From assembly GCF_963678635.1 (NCBI RefSeq), contig NC_087062.1:26624833-26688832 (forward strand): 64,000 nt of DNA, written 5' to 3'. This stretch comes from Symsagittifera roscoffensis. Taxonomy: Eukaryota > Xenacoelomorpha > Acoela > Convolutidae. Shown one piece after another: positions 57,518-64,000 of this stretch. The notes under the pieces were generated by a model that worked only from the letters and a program-made list of their open reading frames with translations, was not told the origin of the DNA and searched no databases. The position numbers were made by a program, and so were the translations under genes. Position 1 is the stretch's first letter; each line of letters opens with the position of its first letter.

Positions 57518-58268
57518 AACTTTTGGTGGAGCAAGGACATATCGAAAAGTTAGACAAGTGTACGACTGATTTCTTCATTGCGCACCGATTGTACTAACTG
57601 CAAAAAAGTATGAATCTATCAAACTGGCCCTCAATGCTGAACATTTGAATGCTCAGATCTAGAAAAATAAGTACCAGATGCCGAATATTCACGAGCTTAT
57701 TGATTCCGCGGCACACGTCATAACTCGAAATGTTCCTGGTAAGGTTTGGTTCATGTCCTTGGATCTAAAGTATGCGTTTAGTCAGTTACCACTGTCATCA
57801 CTCACTAGCAGCCACTGTAACTTCAATATTTTGTGTGGTGAGGCGACTGGAACGTACCGCTTCAGGACCGGGTTTCATGGACTGACCGACATGCCCACCG
57901 AGTTCCAGAAGGCAATGGATTGTACCTTGCAAGGGCTGGAAGGAGTTATTTGTTACCTCGACGACATTTTGATTGTCACTAAAGGAGATATCCAAGAAGA
58001 TAACGATTTGGTCGAGAGAGTTATGCAAAGGCTTGATGCGGAAGGATGGGCCCTCAAACTGAGTAAGTGCGAATTCTCTGTTAACCAACTAACTTGGCTA
58101 GGGTATGACATTAATGAAAATGGGTACTCTCCAAAATTTTCAAAGATCGAGGCAATTCAATCGCTTAAACCACCGCGAACTCTAAAACAACTTCGGTCAT
58201 TCATGGGAACGTTAAACCATTTATCCCCGATTTGCGTACTCATACTGTCTATTTCCGGGCCTCATTGA
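57518..58268 (+). pseudogene. Gypsy reverse transcriptase
   Basis: The first RT block (VEQGHIEKLDKCTTDFF) is followed by a frame change at about 57582, an in-frame TAG at 57660-57662, then an open frame from 57663 with MSLDLKYAFSQLPL, FRTGFHGLTDMPTEFQKAMD and the catalytic CYLDDILIVT. It ends around MGTLNHL, where a shift moves to the RNase H frame (58220-58268). Catalytic residues are preserved but the frame is broken at three places. Confidence 0.85.
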
Positions 58269-61075
58269 AGGCTTGTAATAAACAATCGTTCCTATGGGGT
58301 GAGGATCAAAATAAAGCCTTTCACGATATAATCAAGTTGATTGCAAAAATTCCGAGTCCGTATCACTTCGATTCATTGAAGGGATCGAGAGTAAAATGCG
58401 ACGCGAGTCATAATGGCTTAGGTGCTTGCCTCGAACAGGAAGTTGAACCGGGAATTTGGGCCCCAACTGCTTTTGCTTTGCGTTTCCTTAATAATGCGGA
58501 GGTTAAATATAGCACTAACAAACTGGAGTTATTGGCTATTGTCTGGGCTTCCGAACATTTCCGTACTTATTTGTTAGGTACGCGCTTTCAAGTGATAACC
58601 GATCATAAGGCTATCATATCGGCCTTAAAGGAAAATTATCATAATAAGTCATATCAGTCTCGTCTTGCTCGTTGGGCTGATCGTCTGCTACCTTTTGATT
58701 TTGAGGTTATTCACGTCCCAGGGGTCATGCTGGGGATCGTCGATTACTTATCACGTTATCCTACATTTCTAGCCCCTCAACCCTCTAAATACGATGAACT
58801 GTTTGTCGTTAAGTCAATTGAGGCATTCCATCAGGCCCTCTCGTTTATTAATTCTTATAATTCCTCTCCGTGGTATCAAAATTGTTTAACACCGCAAGAC
58901 GGCATCCAATTTTTGTCTCAGTTTAATAGCGCTTGTTATTTTTGTTATTTCCGTCACTCGCCGGTTGGGGGCGATGTTAATGTCCCTCAATGTTTCAATC
59001 AATCATGTTGCGGTATGCAAATGGATTGCTTGCGTTGTTTGTCACAAGAGGGCGTCGATTTATGCGCTCACGAATTCAACCAATCAGGGATCGGTATGCT
59101 AATTGATTGTTGCAAACCAGTTGACGTTTCAAAAAATCATTGTCTCCGACCTGAATCTTTAGTAAACAGTCAATTTATACAAACTATTTTCTTAAAAAAT
59201 CAAATCAACATGACAACACCGCAAAATAATAACAAAACTCATACTGACTCAAACACTACCATCGCTCAACCGGACTCTATGACCATACTACAACCAACTA
59301 CTGAGCAGGCAGAGTTACAAACGTTTGTGGAAACTTTTCCAGTCAGCTCTCCCAACTTTCGTCGACCTAGTGCGAGGCCGCAAATACGATCTCGTCAACT
59401 CAACCGCGTGTCCCGACTGCATCAGATTCGACAACGCATCAGAACACGGGAACAAGCCGCTAAAACCTGCTTTGTCGCCACAAGATCTACTACTAGAAAG
59501 GATGGTCATTCGCAACTACTAGAGGCAATGAGACGATGTCGCCTGTCAAAGCCAGGAAGAAACAACATGGCCGCGAAGATTGGGGTCTTAGCGGTAAATG
59601 GGGGTAAACCTCTCCTCTCCTCGTCCAAAAAGGAAATTGTGGGCTTGCCTGGGCTCTTTGATGCAGACCTGTTGGCAGAATTGACGACGGAGGATCGTTT
59701 TCTTGGCCCCATGAAGCGAGCCATCATAAATAAAGTCATCACCTCCTTCAACAAGCTTGGTGCGTATATGGCCCAGTTTTGGTCTACAGCAGCGGTGGTT
59801 AATAACTGTGTAGTTGTTGACAATAAATTGGCCATTCCTGAACCTCTCCGACAAGCCGTGCTCACTCGCCTTCACAGATCCCACCCCGGACAAGAGGCCA
59901 TGATGACTGCCTCCGAATACCTCTGGTGGCCGTTTATGAACCGTCAAATCATCGAGACGTGTGAGAAGTGTCGTGAATGCACCCTGTTTGGTGAGAATCT
60001 TAAGCCCGCGTCAAGTTTTAATACTGCGAAATCTCTGCCCGTACCATCCGGACCTAATCAGGAGTTACAATTAGATTTTGCTGGCCCGTTACTTGATGAA
60101 AAGGGGTCTAGGATCTTTCTTTTAGTAGCAATTGATCGGTTCTCTAAGTTTCCTTCAGTTCTGATTTTTAAAACCACTGGGGCTAAGAAGGTTACGAAAT
60201 ACCTCGATTCCTATATTCGTATTCACGATCTCCCTCATTCTATTAGAACGGATCATGGCTCAGGGTTTAAGAATAGTTTAGTGCAAGAATTCTGCTCTAA
60301 TAGAGGTATTAAACATATCCTCTCACCGGTCGGAGATCATCGCGGCAGTGGGCTGGTCGAACGATTGATTCAGACAATCAAGAGAAAACTGGGTGTGGCG
60401 AAACTCGATCCTAATTTCAAAAATCTTAAGGATACGATTCATCAAATACTTGAAGATATTCGCAAGAGTAATCATTCGTTGCTTAAGAAATCGCCTTTTG
60501 AATTGCATTTTGGTCGTAAACCTAATACTGTATGGTCTCAGGCACGTAATAATGTTGTTCAATCTGACACTTTAGCCCAAGGATTGGAGCGCAACCTCCT
60601 TACACCAGACCAAATCGCCAGCAACGACTACAGTAGGGACAGGGCAAAAGTTGTTCCTCGCGGCAGTTCCAGTCCAACACTTCCTACCCGCTTCAAACCC
60701 TTGTTTTCGTTGGACGGAAATGTGGCAGACAGTGAACCCTACAAGGCGCTGGCGGATCTTGCTCGGGCGGCAAATAGATGGTCGCAATTCAGGCGTAATC
60801 TTCCGCCAGATGGAGGGAAATTGGTATTCAAGGAACTCGCAACCCGACATTCGGACCTCGCCCATTCTCTCAAGTCCGGTCTCAACAGCAATACCCTTCG
60901 CTTCTCGGCAATTGCCTCACCTCCGGGGACGCAAGTCATCTCCAGGCGTGCACCAGTTGTGCAACCTACTCGTCTCTTGAGAACAAGTAAATTAGAAAAC
61001 CTTCTACTGTCTGATCCTGGTCGAGTTAAAGTCTTTAGGAAAGTTATTGATCGTCAATCGGAGAAACCTCTGTGA
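58232..61075 (+). pseudogene. Gypsy RNase H, long spacer and integrase
   Basis: 947-codon frame. RNase H-like: VKCDASHNGLGACLEQ (residues 54-69), KLELLAIVWASEHF (97-110), VITDHKAI (121-128) and DYLSRYP. A spacer of about 270 residues follows: first a Cys-rich stretch (about 235-305), then Asn/Gln/Thr-rich and Arg-rich parts. Integrase: HRSHPGQEA with CEKCREC zinc-binding residues (548-583), catalytic Asp615 (LDFAGPL), Asp674 (RTDHGSGF) and Glu710 (GLVERLIQT), giving DD35E spacing. The C-terminal part is Pro/Arg-rich. Integrase catalytic residues look intact, but upstream frames are broken. Confidence 0.85.
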
Positions 61076-61079
61076 AAAC

Positions 61080-62064
61080 TAACCAAGTTTAAGATTGTTC
61101 GTGTTACCGATCATACTTATATTACCGACAATGGGAAGTCTACCGGAAAAATCATATCTGTCTCAAACCTAATTATCGATCTACCGTTTTAGTTGCTCCG
61201 AACACTATAGGTGATCGCGTCCAAGCTTCAGGTTCAACTTCTCGAGGAGCGGCTAAACGACCTGTCACGCCGCCGCAGCTTGTGTTACTGGAACAACGGC
61301 CAAACAATCCCCCTCTCTCTACCCCGATGGTGAATCTCACTGCAGACTTTTCCAGTGAAAGTTCTTTTGGATCAAACAACGGTCGTCAGGTGGCCCGAGA
61401 TTCGGTTACTACCGGAAAACCCCAGAGGTTTCAGTGTGACTCGCCTCCGGTTCGATTTGCTCGTCAGTTTGCCTCGACGTCGACGCCCCATTCCTCCACT
61501 CATGCTACTTACTCGCGCAATATCGGTTCTACTCGATAACCAGATGGGTCGTTCGTTTCGCCTCAACCGAGGATCTTACATCGCGCGGTTTCTTCCTCGT
61601 TTATTTATCCTGCGGAGCCTCCTGAAGTTAGTACATCTAGTCCTGAAATTATGGTTTCGTCACCGGAAAAGGAGGTGTCAAAAGATTTGAATCCCCCCTC
61701 TCATTCAGCGTCCACAGAGCTGCCTTCCTCTTACCCTTCACTTTTTCTACCTGCACAACCAGTGGTTGACGATGCCGAGTCGGTCAGGACGTCTTACCGT
61801 AGCAAAAAGCCAACTCAGTTTTTCGGCAATCCGTTGCGGCATTCGGTAAAATTAGTAGAAGAGGATCAAATTTTGCCCTCTGCAACGACACTAACTTCAC
61901 CTCCTATATCAGTCATGGAGGAACAGATTATACCCTCAGTTGCGCCGACCGTGTCCACCTCATCACCACGGAAACAACTTATTCGCGATCGTTTTCCGTT
62001 TCAACCTTCAACTCAGTCGTCGTCTTCTCTCGCTCAAAGGAAGGAAACCACTGGCACAGATTGA
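61080..62064 (+). pseudogene. Gypsy pol C-terminal tail
   Basis: After the stop at 61073-61075, a segment reading FKIVRVTDHTYIT then ISVSNLIID resembles the post-integrase beta domain. A later frame (61651-62064) is Ser/Pro-rich and has SYRSKKPTQFFGNPLRHSVK, a basic motif like those closing Gypsy pol. Frame changes separate the parts. No env-like signal peptide or membrane segment is seen. Confidence 0.6.
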
Positions 62065-62234
62065 CCATATCGCCAGGGAAAAACTATTAAAAACTTGTTA
62101 AAACTATTCAAACTTTAGCTAAGATATCACTTTGCTTTACTGTACGCAATTGTGTGGGATAGGGGGGCTATCAATCATTTGCTCGTCCGGGTGCAGTTTA
62201 TTTCTCTCTAATTTTGATGTTTTCAAAATTTTTT

Positions 62235-62246
62235 CCCCGCGGGGAA
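62235..62246 (+). promoter_or_regulatory. Gypsy polypurine tract (weak)
   Basis: CCCGCGGGGAA directly precedes the 3' LTR (62247). The purine run GGGGAA is short but correctly placed for plus-strand priming. Confidence 0.5.
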
Positions 62247-62575
62247 TGTCGTGAGGCGACCTTCGGCATCTCGTAAGTTATTTGTTCTTTTGCAGTCATA
62301 CTGCAAAGTGATACTATCTATATTAACCAGGGTCATTGTTCTAACCTCTATCAATACCACGCTGAGCGTGTTCATTCTTTATCTGTTATCGCTACTGTTT
62401 GCTAGTAAATCTGATTCTACATAAACTCATGATCTATCGGGATAAATTTCCTAAACCAAGATTATATTCGAAACTAAGCAACAAAGTAATTCAAACTAAC
62501 AAAGTATCTAACCCTAAAACAATTTACTTATTGTTCAGCAACAAAGTTTTCAATCTAAAACTTCGGTTAATCTCA
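62247..62575 (+). repeat. Gypsy 3' LTR, full length
   Basis: 329 bp, TG...CA ends. It contains the block absent from the 5' LTR, including CACGCTGAGCGTG, a short dyad. Followed by the target duplication GGCCT. Confidence 0.9.
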
Positions 62576-62768
62576 GGCCTAAATAAATTTGAAGACTTTT
62601 CATGGAAAAAAAACGGAAAAAAATCATCGCGACTTATTTGAGAGTCTGAACTACGTTCGCCGACTCTTAAAAGCAGGGCAAAATTTTCCATCACAATGTT
62701 TAGAGCAAATCCAAATTAGTCGGCGATGTTTTTGTTTCATCTCTTCTCCGGTCTGTTTGAAAACTTGT

Positions 62769-63028
62769 TACAAATGTGATAGAGAGGTTCCGGTAAAAAC
62801 CAACTGTGAGAGAGGGGTCCCAAATTACAAAAATTTTAGGCAAATACTGCAATTGACAGGCTGAAAAAGCGCCGGTCTCGTTTTAAAACTTTATCTCTAG
62901 CGTAATTAACCTGCCTCATTCGCGAAAACCTATTCGATACTTTAATTGATATCACCGAAGAACTATAAAGAACAGTTTAAGTTAGCAAACCTGTTAGTTT
63001 CTTGGTACCCCTCTATCACATTTGTACC
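62769..63028. mobile_element. MITE-like element, copy 3 (GATAGAGGGG family)
   Basis: Starts TACAAATGTGATAGAGAGGT and ends GTACCCCTCTATCACATTTGTACC, a close inverted match. Internal motifs agree with 10497-10753 and 11316-11592. It lies between the Gypsy 3' LTR and the exon at 63402. Confidence 0.75.
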
Positions 63029-63401
63029 AACAATTGTAAACAAAATTCACATTGAAAGCTTTCCAGTCTTGACTTGGGTTCTTGAAAAATCAAAAAGATT
63101 CTTAGTGTCGAGAAAAATTGGTGTCGATAAAAACAATGAAACGGCATTTAATTTTGGCAGGGAGCTTGTGGTCATATAGTTATCATAAAGTGAACCCCGA
63201 TGAAGCCGTAAGTGTTCATAAAAAACTGGAAAAAAATGATTTTTGCAGTTACAAGAGGAATCTTTGTAGAAAATATTTAACAAACCTTAATATTACAGGA
63301 TTAAACAATCGCGTGCGGAATCCAATGGATTGATAACACAATTCTATGCGTCTGTAAAAACCACACTGGGGTCTTCTAATTAAATTTCTTTAGTTACTCA
63401 C

Positions 63402-63461
63402 TTGAATAGGCTGGGGAATGAAACCAGCTCTCGGTATGGCCTTTTCAAACTCCGTTTTGAT
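63402..63461 (-). CDS. Internal exon of the minus-strand gene (20 codons)
   Basis: Acceptor GGTAACATTTCAG|ATC and donor CAA|GTGAGT give 60 bp, phase 0 on both sides, encoding IKTEFEKAIPRAGFIPQPIQ. The next supported exon (54979) also starts in phase 0. The intron between would contain the whole Gypsy element and a MITE copy. Possible extra sequence at 55028-55117 (ITSITHDTVPLREKLRPT, then a stop) could be a damaged or alternative exon. Upstream exons lie beyond the window. Confidence 0.55.
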
Positions 63462-63882
63462 CTGAAATGTTACCAACTTGAACCCATAAAAAAAGAGCAA
63501 GAGAAGACCGTTTCTTCTTTTTAAATCTACCTTTTCCCCCGTTTTATATTGCTGCTTATGTATTTAGCCAGCTTCATTTCATACCCCGTACTTTTAGATA
63601 AATCAGTAGATAAATCATTTTTTTTATTTATCTACTTTTTTGCTATACCTTCTGTTCTGAGTTCTCTCTTAGCGCACATCAATAACCAATTTACTTTTTA
63701 GGATAAAGGTAAAAGTCAACGACCATACGACACTGATTTATCAGGTGTGAGTCTCGATATGAATTGTTTCACGGAATTATATCATTCTTGCCAAAAAAGC
63801 AAAAAAATAGGATTGTAAAAAATGAGGTTAAAATTATCTGGGTAAAAAACAGGGATCAAAAAAGGGTAAAAACACTGAAGAG

Positions 63883-64000
63883 CAGGGGCGGATCTAGGAT
63901 TTTCTCGAGGGGGGGGGGGGGGCGGATTTTCAAAAATTTCAAAACCTTTCTTTTTAGGTCGACCAAGTTGATTTTTTGAGCTCTCCCAAAGCACTGTTTT
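63883..64000. mobile_element. CAGGGGC family element, left end, runs off the window
   Basis: Starts CAGGGGCGGATCTAGGATTT, then a run of 14 G (63909-63922), GGTCGACCAAGTTGATTTTT and GAGCTCTCCCAAAGCACTG. It matches 30124 and the reverse complement of 25663 leftwards. Confidence 0.75.

Larger units (their letters stand above)
55538..62575 (+). mobile_element. Ty3/Gypsy LTR retrotransposon with 5-bp target duplication, broken
   Basis: The 5' LTR (55538-55754) and 3' LTR (62247-62575) both start TGTCGTGAG and end TTAATCTCA. GGCCT flanks both sides (55533-55537 and 62576-62580), proving a single insertion event. Internal order is primer-binding site, gag, zinc knuckle, protease, RT, RNase H, spacer, integrase, tail, which is the Gypsy order. 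At least six frame changes or stops interrupt the reading. Confidence 0.95.

Noticed and set aside
61651-62064. Envelope gene after integrase
   Set aside because: No signal peptide, membrane anchor or Cys pattern; it fits a pol tail instead.

Overview
This window is AT-rich eukaryotic nuclear DNA, almost certainly from an invertebrate animal. The evidence is short GT-AG introns (about 44-90 bp where both ends can be placed), a class-A-like seven-helix receptor, BEL/Pao and Ty3/Gypsy LTR retrotransposons, LINE remnants, MITE-like inverted-repeat elements and arrays of satellite DNA. There is no prokaryotic-style gene packing. I cannot name the species. A 200-base run of N at 20187-20386 marks a scaffold gap.

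Layout. 1-3 kb: an A/C-rich stretch with one weak reading frame, then a T/G-rich TTTA satellite with a period of about 300 bp. 3.3-5.6 kb: a four-exon gene joining a ubiquitin-specific protease domain to a C-terminal part that looks like an RPA-type OB fold plus zinc ribbon. 5.9-8.6 kb: two nested satellite arrays, including an 842-bp tandem duplication. 9-24 kb: mostly non-coding, with hairpins, two MITE-like families, a decayed LINE reverse transcriptase and minus-strand exons of small membrane-type proteins. 24.5-35.5 kb: two sets of large tandem duplications (a unit of about 1.9 kb in two and a part copies, then a 2416-bp unit twice) carrying MITE ends. 35.5-37.1 kb: a decayed minus-strand Gypsy-like element. 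37.6-38.7 kb: an intact single-exon receptor gene. 39.8-49.35 kb: a BEL/Pao element on the minus strand with both LTRs. 50.2-63.5 kb: exons of a minus-strand gene whose intron hosts a Gypsy element (55538-62575) with a 5-bp target-site duplication. The gene may continue to 23 kb.

How the parts work together. Host coding content is small: the protease/OB-fold gene, the receptor, and a split minus-strand gene reconstructed from exons with matching splice phases. The rest is transposon-driven growth. Two LTR elements apparently sit in introns of the minus-strand gene, and tandem duplication has copied MITE-bearing segments. All retrotransposon coding regions carry frameshifts or stops, so they are recorded as broken copies.

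The items that look least ordinary are the USP plus OB-fold/zinc-ribbon architecture, an accessory open frame upstream of gag in the BEL/Pao element with SGNH-hydrolase-like motifs, Pol III A and B boxes straddling the edge of the BEL 3' LTR, a Gypsy gag whose start codon overlaps the LTR end and primer-binding site, and several long perfect or near-perfect inverted repeats. All calls were made by eye; no database search was possible.
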